Assembly (NCBI GenBank): GCA_047600785.1
Contig: JASGKH010000001.1
Span: forward strand, 372,001 to 436,000
From: Breznakibacter sp047600785
GTDB lineage: Bacteria; Bacteroidota; Bacteroidia; Bacteroidales; Marinilabiliaceae
Direction of reading: 5' to 3'
Length of the DNA: 64,000 bases
Both the position numbers and the translations under genes were made by a program. The notes beneath the pieces are model-generated. The model was not told where the DNA came from. It made no database searches and worked only from the letters and a program-made list of their open reading frames with translations. Positions 8,821 to 17,492 of the stretch are shown here, one piece after another. How positions within the stretch are numbered: position 1 is the stretch's first letter; every line of letters starts with the position of its first letter.

Positions 8821-11154
8821 ATGCCAAACACCATGTACAACCTGCCAACCAACCATTTAGCCGACATCGAGTTGTTTGAGGAACAAACAAAAGAGTTTCT
8901 GCAAGGCCACGCCGAGCCAGTCAGGTACAAGGCCATTCGTGTGCCCATGGGCATATACGAACAGCGTGCCGACGGTACCTACATGGTACGCATCCGTTGT
9001 GCCGGCGGGTACATAACCCCGGCCCAATTGGAAGGAGTTGCCGATATTGCCGGCAGCAGGGGATTGTCGGTGGTACACCTTACCACACGGCAGGAATTGC
9101 AGATCCAGCAGATTGATTTGGCAGATACCCCTTGCATTTTAAGGCAATTGCACCATTTGGGCCTGAGCACGAAAGGAGGAGGGGGCAACACCGTTCGTAA
9201 CATCATGGCATCCGTTGGTACGGGCATCGATGCCGATGAAGTGTTTGATGTCACACCTTATGCCCATGCCCTTACATCGTTTATGATCGCAAGGAACGAT
9301 TCGTTCTCGTTGCCACGCAAGTTCAAAATATCTTTTTCGAACTCGGAACGCGATACTGCCATGGCCCGCTTCAATGACCTGGGTTTTGTGGCACGGATCA
9401 GGGATGGCCGGCGCGGGTTTGGCGTGTTCCTGGGCGGATCGCTCGGCAACAAGCCAATGGTAGGATACGAGCTCTTCAACTTTATCCCCGCAGCAGAGAC
9501 CGCGCTGGTGGCCGAGGCGGCCAAGCAGCTTTTCAACCAGTTTGGCAACAGGAGGAACCGTCACAAGGCAAGGCTCCGTTTCCTCTTTTATAAACTGGGC
9601 CGGGATGAGGTGTTCCGCCTTTTCGGCAGCATTTACAAACAACTAAAACAATCCGGCGAAATAGGTCCCTTGGAAGAGGACTTGAACAATGCTTTTGCCC
9701 CCGCTCCCCACCTGACGACCGGTTTTGAGTATACCGATGACTTTTTGCAATGGAAAAAACGTTACGCCCGTACGGTCGGTAAAAAAGGAACCTATGTGGT
9801 GGTGGTTCCGTTCACCAATGGCAACACCAATCCCGTTACGTTAAAAAGCATTGCCCGCTTTGCAAACCTGTTTGGCCATGATGCCGTCCGGTTGTCGATG
9901 CGCCAGGCCGTTCACTTACGCCATGTCCCGCCGGAGTTTCTTCCCAATTTGTACAAATTGTTAAAAGGATTAAAGCTACCCGTGGACCAGCCCGCAGTGC
10001 TGAACCATATTATCTCATGCACGGGCGCAGATACGTGCCGTTTGGGCATCTGCCTGTCAAAAGGGGCAGTGCAGGCTTTGCGGAGCCATCTTTCCCTGTC
10101 GGGCCTGCCACTGGATGAAATACCTGATTTGAAAATCAACATTTCTGGATGCCCTAATTCGTGCGGGCAGCAGATGGCGGCCGATTTGGGTTTCTATGGC
10201 AAAGTGGGGCGAAACGACCGCATTTACCCTGCCTATTATGTGGTAGGCGGTGCGTCATTGGGTGAAAATACCTCACTGGCCCGGCCTTTGGGTGAAGTGG
10301 CCGCACGCGATTTACCCGCGTTCACGTCCCGCCTGCTTTACGCCTATACGGCAGGCAAGGAGCATTTTGCCGGGTTTGCCGACTTTCTGGAACAAGAAAA
10401 AGACAGAACGGTAGCCGGTATTTTTGCCGAGTTCGCCCACATTCCTTCTTACGAAAAGAATAAGGACTACTATCGCGACTGGGGAGTAGAAAAAACGTTT
10501 TCGCTGGCCGGCCGCGGACAGGGCGAATGTGCCGCCGGCATGTTCGACATGATCGATGTGGACATGAAATACATTAACAGGTTATTGGAAGTGGTGGAAC
10601 GTTCTGAAAGTCCCCGTCCCGAAGATGTTTACAACCTTGTTTTTTATTCGTCGCGCATGTTGTTGGTTACCAAAGGTGTGGAGCCAAACAGCGTGCAGCA
10701 GGTATTCCAGGGATTTATCGACAACTTTATCGATGCAGGACTGGTCGACGCAAAGTATATGCAACTGCTTCGGTTAGCCCTGCAACATGGCTCGACCGGA
10801 AAGCTGGCCTTGCAAAAGGAAACGGCGGTGGCGTTGGGCAATGCCGTCATAAGCTTGTACGATCAACTGGACAACACGCTCCAATTAAGTGTTCCGGTAC
10901 CGCCCTACGGAGTGTTGGACAAAGCGCCCTTGATACACAAAGATCTGCGTGGGGTAGCCTGCCCGATGAATTTTGTGAAGACAAAAATAGAACTCTCTTC
11001 GCTCAAACCTGGCGATATTCTGGAAATCCTGCTCGACGACGGTGCGCCTATCCAGAATGTCCCGGCATCGGTAGCCGGCGAGGGGCACAAAGTCCTGTCC
11101 CAACAACGGGTGGACGGCCACTGGGCCGTGGTCATCGAAAAGGTCGATATATAG
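8821..11154 (+). CDS. Siroheme sulfite/nitrite reductase fused to TusA
   Basis: This protein of about 777 residues has two tandem reductase half-repeats and a [4Fe-4S]-siroheme site, C400-x5-C406 and C444-x3-C448. An alpha-helical linker (about 550-690) follows, then a C-terminal TusA domain with its active cysteine at C714 (GVACPMNFVK). The likely reaction is six-electron reduction of sulfite to sulfide. The fused TusA could accept the product as a persulfide, so sulfide is not released. The separate TusA at 13352 shares the unusual CPM-x-FVKTKI motif. The ATG at 8821 was chosen; ATG 8833 and a GTG at 8809 are alternatives. Sulfite rather than nitrite is inferred from the neighbours. No sulfate-activation gene is in the window. 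Confidence 0.88.
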   Translation: MPNTMYNLPTNHLADIELFEEQTKEFLQGHAEPVRYKAIRVPMGIYEQRADGTYMVRIRCAGGYITPAQLEGVADIAGSRGLSVVHLTTRQELQIQQIDLADTPCILRQLHHLGLSTKGGGGNTVRNIMASVGTGIDADEVFDVTPYAHALTSFMIARNDSFSLPRKFKISFSNSERDTAMARFNDLGFVARIRDGRRGFGVFLGGSLGNKPMVGYELFNFIPAAETALVAEAAKQLFNQFGNRRNRHKARLRFLFYKLGRDEVFRLFGSIYKQLKQSGEIGPLEEDLNNAFAPAPHLTTGFEYTDDFLQWKKRYARTVGKKGTYVVVVPFTNGNTNPVTLKSIARFANLFGHDAVRLSMRQAVHLRHVPPEFLPNLYKLLKGLKLPVDQPAVLNHIISCTGADTCRLGICLSKGAVQALRSHLSLSGLPLDEIPDLKINISGCPNSCGQQMAADLGFYGKVGRNDRIYPAYYVVGGASLGENTSLARPLGEVAARDLPAFTSRLLYAYTAGKEHFAGFADFLEQEKDRTVAGIFAEFAHIPSYEKNKDYYRDWGVEKTFSLAGRGQGECAAGMFDMIDVDMKYINRLLEVVERSESPRPEDVYNLVFYSSRMLLVTKGVEPNSVQQVFQGFIDNFIDAGLVDAKYMQLLRLALQHGSTGKLALQKETAVALGNAVISLYDQLDNTLQLSVPVPPYGVLDKAPLIHKDLRGVACPMNFVKTKIELSSLKPGDILEILLDDGAPIQNVPASVAGEGHKVLSQQRVDGHWAVVIEKVDI

Positions 11155-11227
11155 CGTGTATCAGGGCAATTGGTTGATGATTTGTGCCAATACGTCCGCG
11201 CTACGTATTTCTACCTAACCGTATAAT

Positions 11228-11285
11228 GGTATTTAAAATGCCCCAAACAAGGGATTGGATGATGTGGCGGGTCTTGCCACCTTTG
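11228..11285 (+). promoter_or_regulatory. Sulfur-type promoter P2 (first cysK)
   Basis: GGTAT (11228-11232), five bases, ATGCC-N8-GGGAT (11238-11255), then 27 bases from the start of GGGAT to a -7 element CACCTTTG (11278-11285). The cysteine synthase starts at 11334. Confidence 0.75.
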
Positions 11286-11333
11286 AGGTAATGGACCGCT
11301 AAACGCTTAACAATATCAACAAACCGACCAACT

Positions 11334-12275
11334 ATGCCTCCTATTGCAAAAAAGATAACGGAACTGATTGGCCATACCCCGTTGCTCGAATTAGTTGGCC
11401 TGAAACGCTCTTATGGCTGCGGTGCCGATATTATTGCCAAACTAGAGGCTTTTAATCCCGGCCGGAGCGTGAAAGACCGACTGGGACTGGCACTGATCAC
11501 TGTAGCAGAAGAGCAGGGACTTATCCATCCGGGAACATCGACCATTATTGAACCGACCAGCGGAAACACAGGCGTGGCCCTGGCTTATATCTCGGCGGCC
11601 CGTGGGTACAGGCTTATTCTGGTGATGCCCGAAACCATGAGCGTTGAACGTCGGAACATATTGAAGGCATTGGGGGCCCAATTGGTGCTAACGCCCGGGC
11701 ACGAGGGAATGAGTGGTTCCATCCGCAAGGCCGAGGAATTGCGGGAATCGATCCCCGGTTCGTTTATTCCGCAACAGTTCAGTAACCCTGCAAATCCCGC
11801 CATCCATGCTGCGACGACAGGACCGGAAATATGGGACGACACCGATGGCGAAATCGACATTTTAGTGGCTGGTGTCGGAACCGGAGGAACCATTACGGGA
11901 GCCGGAGAATATTTAAAATCGAAAAACCCCGCCATCCGCATCGTTGCTGTGGAACCGCTTGATTCGCCCGTATTGAGCGAAGGACGGCCAGGTCCCCATA
12001 AAATACAGGGCATTGGCCCCGGTTTTGTGCCCAAGGTGCTCAACACGGCCATTTACGACGAAGTTTACAGGGTACATAACAACGATGCCTTTTTGATGGG
12101 GCGGGAGCTTGCCCGGACCGAAGGGCTCATTGTAGGCATTTCCTCCGGGGCGGCGGTATTTGCCGCTATTCAGGTGGCACGTCGGGTAGAGAACATTGGT
12201 AAAAAGATAGTGGTCGTTCTGCCGGATACCGGCGAGCGTTATTTGTCGACCCCATTGTATCAAGACGTTGAATAA
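11334..12275 (+). CDS. cysK: Cysteine synthase (carrier-operon copy)
   Basis: This is a 313-residue PLP enzyme of the O-acetylserine sulfhydrylase family. It shows GHTPLLEL near the start, the PLP lysine in NPGRSVKDR, the substrate loop PTSGNTG, and the cofactor loop GTGGTITGAG. It makes cysteine from O-acetylserine (or phosphoserine) and a sulfur donor. Its place among E1, carrier and JAMM genes recalls the Mycobacterium CysM-CysO-Mec route, so the donor may be a carrier thiocarboxylate. Residues that would tell CysK from CysM cannot be judged here. A paralogue lies at 39324. It has its own promoter, P2, 74 bases after the reductase. Confidence 0.93.
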   Translation: MPPIAKKITELIGHTPLLELVGLKRSYGCGADIIAKLEAFNPGRSVKDRLGLALITVAEEQGLIHPGTSTIIEPTSGNTGVALAYISAARGYRLILVMPETMSVERRNILKALGAQLVLTPGHEGMSGSIRKAEELRESIPGSFIPQQFSNPANPAIHAATTGPEIWDDTDGEIDILVAGVGTGGTITGAGEYLKSKNPAIRIVAVEPLDSPVLSEGRPGPHKIQGIGPGFVPKVLNTAIYDEVYRVHNNDAFLMGRELARTEGLIVGISSGAAVFAAIQVARRVENIGKKIVVVLPDTGERYLSTPLYQDVE

Positions 12276-12651
12276 TACATATATAACCAAGTGTATTATA
12301 CAATGTCCATGTCTCTCCAAAAAGTAATACGCAGGAACATAGCTATGGGAAAAGACAAAAATATTAGTGTCTGATCTTTAGTGGGTTATATTGTAGCCTC
12401 AAGAAAAGATTGACAGACGCAGAAAGGTTATCCTCGCTGGAGAAACGAAGTATCTGCCTGTTTCTTTGATACCATCGTTTCCTCTCGGGAATGCAAAAGT
12501 ACGATTCGTAGATAAGAGATTAATTGTAGATCAATGCATAACGAAAATGGAGGCACACGGAACATCCGTGCCGCCGATTGGCGATACACAAGCACGGGCG
12601 GGAGCCCAGGTCTTGTGCCTTGATACTTACATCTTAATATTTTTTAAACAC
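12276..12651. other. 376-bp gap, no gene recognised
   Basis: A small bulged hairpin (12552-12561 with 12565-12572) is the only structure seen. There is no T-run after it and no sulfur-type dyad. An upstream extension of the next frame to 12466 is open but has no protein-like features. Confidence 0.5.
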
Positions 12652-13335
12652 ATGAAAGTTAGCGTAAACGGAAAAGCATTTACCTATGCCGATTCGGAGC
12701 TTGGATTGCTGGAATTGATTGCCCGTCACGATGTGAAACAACCCGACATGGTATCGGTACAGCTTAATGGCTCATTCGTCGATCGCCAGAAGTATCCCGA
12801 CACCATCGTGACAGATGGCGACGAAGTAGAATTTCTTTATTTCATGGGAGGTGGGCAACCATCTCCCAAAAAGTTGTCCATCATTAGCTTTAGCGGCGAT
12901 TTTGACAAGCTGGTGGCCGCCTTTACGCTTGCAACCGGGTCGGCGGCCGTTGGGTATGAGGTAAATATCTTTTTTACCTTTTGGGGGCTTAACATCATTA
13001 AGAAAAAAAAGGGGCGTGCCTTCACCGGTAAAGGGTTGCTGGCAAAAGTATTCGGCTTTCTGATGGGGGGCCCGAACAATGTGCCGTTGAGCCGTCTCAA
13101 CTTTGCAGGTGCAAGCCCCAGGCTGATGGCTTACATGATGCGCAAGCGCAACGTGGCCACGCTGAACGAGTTGATCGATGCGGCCAATGAGTTGGGCGTG
13201 AACCTTTATCCCTGTGAAATGTCGATGCATATTTTGGGCATCACCAAAGACGATTTTATCCCCCAGGTAAAAGATGTATTGGGCGTAGCCAGGTTTTTGG
13301 AACTATCCGACGGTGGCGATCGCATTTTTATTTAA
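12652..13335 (+). CDS. ThiS/MoaD-like carrier fused to DsrE2
   Basis: This 227-residue protein has two parts. Residues 1-65 form a beta-grasp ThiS/MoaD-like fold that ends in M-GGG (66-68), the diglycine-type tail of sulfur carriers. Residues 73-227 form a DsrE2-like domain (DrsE_2 type) with IFFTFWGLN and the active cysteine C188 in PCEMSMHILGI. In a working carrier the glycines must be C-terminal, so the buried GGG implies cleavage, plausibly by the JAMM protease at 17493. After cleavage the carrier could be adenylated by the E1 at 7984, and DsrE2 could pass persulfide from or to TusA (16 bases downstream). The ATG at 12652 fits the short beta-grasp start. The cleavage model is inference. 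Confidence 0.88.
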   Translation: MKVSVNGKAFTYADSELGLLELIARHDVKQPDMVSVQLNGSFVDRQKYPDTIVTDGDEVEFLYFMGGGQPSPKKLSIISFSGDFDKLVAAFTLATGSAAVGYEVNIFFTFWGLNIIKKKKGRAFTGKGLLAKVFGFLMGGPNNVPLSRLNFAGASPRLMAYMMRKRNVATLNELIDAANELGVNLYPCEMSMHILGITKDDFIPQVKDVLGVARFLELSDGGDRIFI

Positions 13336-13351
13336 CCCCATAAAAAACAAC

Positions 13352-13576
13352 ATGGCAACCACAGAATTGGACATAACCCGCGAGCATTGTCCCATGACAT
13401 TTGTAAAGACCAAAATTGCACTGTCAAAACTCAGCAAAGGTGATTTGCTAGAAGTGCTGGTCGTAGAAGGCGAACCCCTCGAGAACATTCCCAAAAGTAC
13501 TGTCGAGCAAGGGTATGAAGTGTTGAGCGTGACCCATGTGAAGGACAACGTTCACAAAATTACCATACGCAAGTAG
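13352..13576 (+). CDS. tusA: TusA-like sulfur-transfer protein
   Basis: This is a 74-residue cytoplasmic protein with a TusA fold. The persulfide-bearing cysteine is in REHCPMTFVK near residue 13; the usual CPxP is CPMT here, the same variant as in the reductase fusion. It starts 16 bases after the ThiS-DsrE2 gene, and DsrE-type proteins are known persulfide partners of TusA. It probably relays sulfur between the desulfurase, DsrE2 and the carrier. The upstream-extended start at 13313 overlaps the previous gene and is rejected. Confidence 0.9.
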   Translation: MATTELDITREHCPMTFVKTKIALSKLSKGDLLEVLVVEGEPLENIPKSTVEQGYEVLSVTHVKDNVHKITIRK

Positions 13577-13830
13577 GTTCTGCCGGTTTTTACCAGTCAA
13601 TACCCAATGTGATAGCTGTTCTGGAACGGACATATGGCAATAATCCGGGACTTGCCGGTTCGGTTGCATCCACGCTTGAAAAATCCGGGCAAAGGGAACA
13701 AGGACCGAACTGACGAAGAGGCGGCATTTGCCCCCATTTTTAAAAACATAAATCCTTCTGGCGGCCTGGGAACATTCGGGCCGTCTCTCAATTTAAAAAC
13801 TTATTCTACCCAAACTTAAATCCGTCATCC

Positions 13831-15270
13831 ATGTCAAACAACAATGCAGAACAACGTAGCGTGACCACCATTGTGGCCCGCAATTTGGCCACAACCACCA
13901 AAACGGTACCCCAAATGGGGTCCATTACCCCGCGCTGGCTATTGAAGATATTGCCGTGGGTCCATGTGGCGTCGGGTACCTACCGCGTTAACCGGACCAA
14001 GGTGGAGTTGCGTAAGCCCGATCGTTTGGAGATCGAATACCACAGCGGACAAGCTTCGTTCAGGGCCGGGACTCTCAGGAAGATCCCTCTGTTCTCGGGA
14101 CTTGACGATACATTTATCGAGCGGTTGGCAACACGGTTTGTGAGCGAGGAGTCGGATCTTGGCCACAATTTGGTTTTGGAAGGTGAAGACCGCCGTAAAT
14201 TTTTTATTATTGCGCACGGTCAGGTGGAAATCATCCGGAAGGGATTGCACGGCGAAGAGCTGCGCATTGCATTGCTCTCTGACGGGGAATACTTTGGCGA
14301 AGATGATTTTGTAAGTGATAAGCCCTCGGGGGTAACCATCCGTACCATTACGCCGGGCGTCTTTCTAACGCTTTCGGGCAAGGATTTTGAATCGCTGTTG
14401 AACGAGGTCCCCAATTCACGCAAAGATTTTGAAAAAGCGGTTGAGGATTATATCCGGCTGAAATCGTCGGTCAATAAGCACGGCGAGCGTCACATTGACC
14501 TGGTATCGGGACTGGAGGAGGACCATTTGATTCCCGAAACCTATGTCGATTACGAACTGAAGCCGCGCGAATACTCGCTCAACGCCGTACAAACCGTTGT
14601 TCGCGTCCATACAAGGGTTTCGGACCTTTACAACGATCCGCACAACCAATTGGAACAGCAGTTGCGCCTGACCATCGAAGGCATGAAGGAAAAACAGGAA
14701 TGGGAGCTGATCAACAACAAAGATTTTGGCCTTCTCCATAATGTCGATCCCGGCATGCGGATCAGCACCCGTTACGGAGCGCCAACACCCGACGACTTGG
14801 ATGAACTGCTGGCTTTGGTTTGGAAAAAGCCTGCTTTCTTTTTGGCCCACCCCAAAGCCATTGCCGCATTTGAACGCGAATGCACCTGGCGTGGTGTTCC
14901 CCCGGTAACGGTTAACCTGTATGGCACCCCCGTTGTTACCTGGCGTGGTGTACCCATCATTCCGAGCGACAAGCTGGAAGTAAGCGAGCATTTGACAAAC
15001 AAAGGGTTGGGTACCACAAACATCCTTTTGGTCCGCGTGGGCGAAGAGGAACAAGGAGTGGTGGGGCTGCATCAGGCGGGGATTCCCGGAGAAATTGCCC
15101 CAAGCCTTTCCGCACGGCTAATGGGCCTCGATAAGCTTGGCGTGGCATCGTATTTATTGACGTTGTACTTTTCGCTGGCCGTATTGACCGATGATGCCTT
15201 GGCCGTTCTGGAAAACGTGGAAGTAGGGTATTATCATGATTATCAGCATAAAGCTTCGAAAGCAAAATAA
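13831..15270 (+). CDS. Family 2B encapsulin shell protein
   Basis: This 479-residue protein has an HK97-fold shell architecture interrupted by a cyclic-nucleotide-binding-like domain at about 81-205 (GEYFGEDDF), the hallmark of family 2B encapsulins. The N-arm is residues 1-80, and the shell domain resumes near 235 (ETYVDYELKPREYSLNAV). Such proteins self-assemble into cages around a dedicated cargo. The next gene is a cysteine desulfurase with a long disordered N-terminus, the known family 2 cargo type. The phosphate-binding cassette lacks the usual Arg-Ser/Thr-Ala, so true cyclic-nucleotide binding is doubtful. Cages of this type are linked to sulfur storage. The start at 13831 gives a normal N-arm. 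Confidence 0.92.
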   Translation: MSNNNAEQRSVTTIVARNLATTTKTVPQMGSITPRWLLKILPWVHVASGTYRVNRTKVELRKPDRLEIEYHSGQASFRAGTLRKIPLFSGLDDTFIERLATRFVSEESDLGHNLVLEGEDRRKFFIIAHGQVEIIRKGLHGEELRIALLSDGEYFGEDDFVSDKPSGVTIRTITPGVFLTLSGKDFESLLNEVPNSRKDFEKAVEDYIRLKSSVNKHGERHIDLVSGLEEDHLIPETYVDYELKPREYSLNAVQTVVRVHTRVSDLYNDPHNQLEQQLRLTIEGMKEKQEWELINNKDFGLLHNVDPGMRISTRYGAPTPDDLDELLALVWKKPAFFLAHPKAIAAFERECTWRGVPPVTVNLYGTPVVTWRGVPIIPSDKLEVSEHLTNKGLGTTNILLVRVGEEEQGVVGLHQAGIPGEIAPSLSARLMGLDKLGVASYLLTLYFSLAVLTDDALAVLENVEVGYYHDYQHKASKAK

Positions 15271-15572
15271 CAATGTCTTGTCTTAAGCCTTGATAATGGA
15301 AATGTCGCCTTTATGCGCACTTTTGTCGATGATAAAGTTGATTCGGTTGATTCTCTTTAGAATAAAATATTTGAGTTAGGTGTTTAACCGATAAGACTTC
15401 GTTGGGTTTAGGAGTATTTGACCTCCCCCGGCCCCTCCAAAGGAGGGGTGCCGTTGGGTACAGTGCGGTTTCCGGTTCCCCTCCTTCGGAGGGGTTAGGG
15501 GAGGTCGAACCGATGAAAAAATCGGGAATCATTTTCGCACTATCCGTCATACACCTGATTCAATAAAATATT
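15271..15572. other. 302-bp gap between shell and cargo genes
   Basis: About half of the gap is occupied by the second, inverted copy of the palindromic repeat. The rest (15271-15419) shows no gene or clear signal. Confidence 0.6.
15420..15564 (-). repeat. Long palindromic repeat, copy 2 (inverted)
   Basis: The core 15420-15506 is the reverse complement of 3672-3759 with a few substitutions. Similarity extends to CCTGATTCAAT at 15554-15564, eight bases before the desulfurase start codon. It therefore supplies almost the whole leader of the cargo gene and folds into a large GC-rich hairpin. Confidence 0.8.
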
Positions 15573-17447
15573 ATGTCGTTCGAAAAAAACTTACATGGCT
15601 TGCCCGATAGCCATGATTGGCAGGATCCTTCTGTAATAGACCAGACAGGTAACCACATTTACAATGAGTTTCCTGATGCTTCCAGGTTATCACCGGGGCA
15701 GGCTTCGTCGTGTCGGGCCCTTGGTTCCGATCTGCTTAACCCCGGTGCTGTGCGGCAACTGCTGTCACAACTGTCCGCAACGGTTACGGCAGAAAAGTTT
15801 AACATTCCCGGTCCCGGGTCATCGGAAGGGCCCGATTGGTCGAATATTGTTCCTCCTTCGGCATTCAAAGAGGTGTCCCAACTTCCAGGGATATTCGCCA
15901 CGGCCCCGAACGATTATTACTTCTTATCGAGCGAATCGCCTTCAGCTCATCAACCCCTGTCGGTCCATGCCGATAATCTTATTGTCCAGCAAACCCTTGA
16001 AGGCCACGAAGCCCACCGGTCAAGTCTGGGCGATTTTGTCAGGAAAGTTCAGGCATCACCTGTAGCCACGGAACAGGTGTTTACCGGGGAAACATTTTAC
16101 CAGCAAGGATTGGGCAATGTTGGCCATGCCGTTTTTCCCTGGTTGGCAGATGACGTCAGGCAGCAGAAGCCTTCACCGGAAAATTACCGTTCTTTGGGTC
16201 GTTCCAATAATTTGGCAGGCAATCACGACATTTTCGATGTGGAAAACATTCGGCGTGACTTTCCCATACTTCATCAACAAGTGCATGGCAAGCCGTTGAT
16301 TTGGTTCGACAATGCGGCTACGACCCAAAAGCCCGCGAGCGTGATCGAGGAGTTGGCCCGCTTTTATGCAACCGACAATTCCAACATACACCGTGCCGCC
16401 CACACCTTGGCTGCCCGTAGCACCGATGCCTACGAGGGCGCCCGCGAAAAGGTGCGTCACTTCATCGGTGCCTCGTCAAGCGAAGAGATCGTTTTTGTGC
16501 GCGGCACCACCGAAGCGATCAATCTGGTGGCGCAAACATGGGGCCGCCAGAATATCCGGCCCGGCGATGAGATCCTGATCTCGTTGCTCGAGCACCATGC
16601 CAATATCGTTCCTTGGCAAATGCTGGCCAAAGAAAAGGACGCGACGCTCAAGGCCATTCCGGTAAACGATAAGGGCGAGATCTTAATGGACGAATACGTG
16701 CGCCTTCTCACCCCCCGCGTAAAATTGCTTGCCATAACACAGGCATCGAACGGCCTGGGAACCATATTGCCGGTAAAGGAGATGATCGGACTGGCCCGTC
16801 GCTACGACCTGAAAGTCCTGGTCGATGGCGCCCAAAGCGTGGCGCACATCCCGGTAGACGTGCAACATCTCGATGCCGATTTTTTTGTTTTCTCGGGGCA
16901 CAAAATATTTGCACCCAATGGCATCGGCGTGGTGTATGGCAAACGGCACCTGCTCGAAACCATGCCGCCATGGCAGGGTGGCGGTAATATGATTAAGGAT
17001 GTGCGTTTGGAAGAAACTTCGTTTAACGGACTGCCCAACAAGTTCGAGGCCGGGACCCCCAACGTGGCCGACGCCATCGGACTGGGGGTGGCGCTGGACT
17101 ATGTGTCGAAAATAGGGATGAACAACATTGCAGCTTACGAGCACAGCCTGACCCAATACGGAATGCAGCAGCTTGCAACCATTCCCGGGTTAAGGTTTAT
17201 TGGGACATCGGCCAATAAAGTGGGTGTTCTGTCGTTCGTACACAACCAATATTCTTCCGAACAAATTGGCAAATACCTCGATAGCAAAGGTATTGCGGTG
17301 CGGGCCGGGCATCATTGCACACAACCGTCGTTAAGACGTTTTGGGGTCGAGAGCACCGTACGTCCGTCTTTGGCGTTTTACAACACCTACGGTGAGATAG
17401 ACAGGCTCGTAGATACATTAAAGCACATCAGGGTCGGCAACCTGTGA
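15573..17447 (+). CDS. SufS-like cysteine desulfurase with encapsulin cargo-loading extension
   Basis: This is a 624-residue protein. Residues 1-219 are a low-complexity, probably disordered extension rich in Ser, Pro, Gly, Asn and His, absent from ordinary SufS (about 410 residues). The catalytic part starts near I220 and carries the PLP lysine K444 (FSGHKIFAPNG) and catalytic cysteine C582 (RAGHHCTQP). It splits cysteine into alanine and enzyme persulfide. Following a family 2B shell gene, the extension is best read as the cargo-loading domain known from family 2 encapsulin desulfurases, so the enzyme would act inside the cage, perhaps filling it with sulfur. The segment ETFYQQGLGN in the extension is a candidate shell-binding motif (inference). 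Confidence 0.93.
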   Translation: MSFEKNLHGLPDSHDWQDPSVIDQTGNHIYNEFPDASRLSPGQASSCRALGSDLLNPGAVRQLLSQLSATVTAEKFNIPGPGSSEGPDWSNIVPPSAFKEVSQLPGIFATAPNDYYFLSSESPSAHQPLSVHADNLIVQQTLEGHEAHRSSLGDFVRKVQASPVATEQVFTGETFYQQGLGNVGHAVFPWLADDVRQQKPSPENYRSLGRSNNLAGNHDIFDVENIRRDFPILHQQVHGKPLIWFDNAATTQKPASVIEELARFYATDNSNIHRAAHTLAARSTDAYEGAREKVRHFIGASSSEEIVFVRGTTEAINLVAQTWGRQNIRPGDEILISLLEHHANIVPWQMLAKEKDATLKAIPVNDKGEILMDEYVRLLTPRVKLLAITQASNGLGTILPVKEMIGLARRYDLKVLVDGAQSVAHIPVDVQHLDADFFVFSGHKIFAPNGIGVVYGKRHLLETMPPWQGGGNMIKDVRLEETSFNGLPNKFEAGTPNVADAIGLGVALDYVSKIGMNNIAAYEHSLTQYGMQQLATIPGLRFIGTSANKVGVLSFVHNQYSSEQIGKYLDSKGIAVRAGHHCTQPSLRRFGVESTVRPSLAFYNTYGEIDRLVDTLKHIRVGNL

Positions 17448-17492
17448 TATTTAGCAGGACAATCTTCCCACTAACGATAAAACCGATAGGCC

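Noticed and set aside
12327..12346. ATACG...GCTAT resembling the sulfur-type dyad
   Set aside because: The spacer is 10 bases, not 8, and no -7 element lies 27 nt downstream.
12466..12651. Extended N-terminus of the ThiS-DsrE2 gene
   Set aside because: The beta-grasp domain starts at the ATG at 12652; the extension shows no domain and would precede a normal family start.
14416..15072. Long minus-strand open frame within the encapsulin gene
   Set aside because: It is the antisense shadow of a strong coding region and has no recognisable domain. Similar long antisense frames at 30131-30796 and 50263-50736 were rejected for the same reason.
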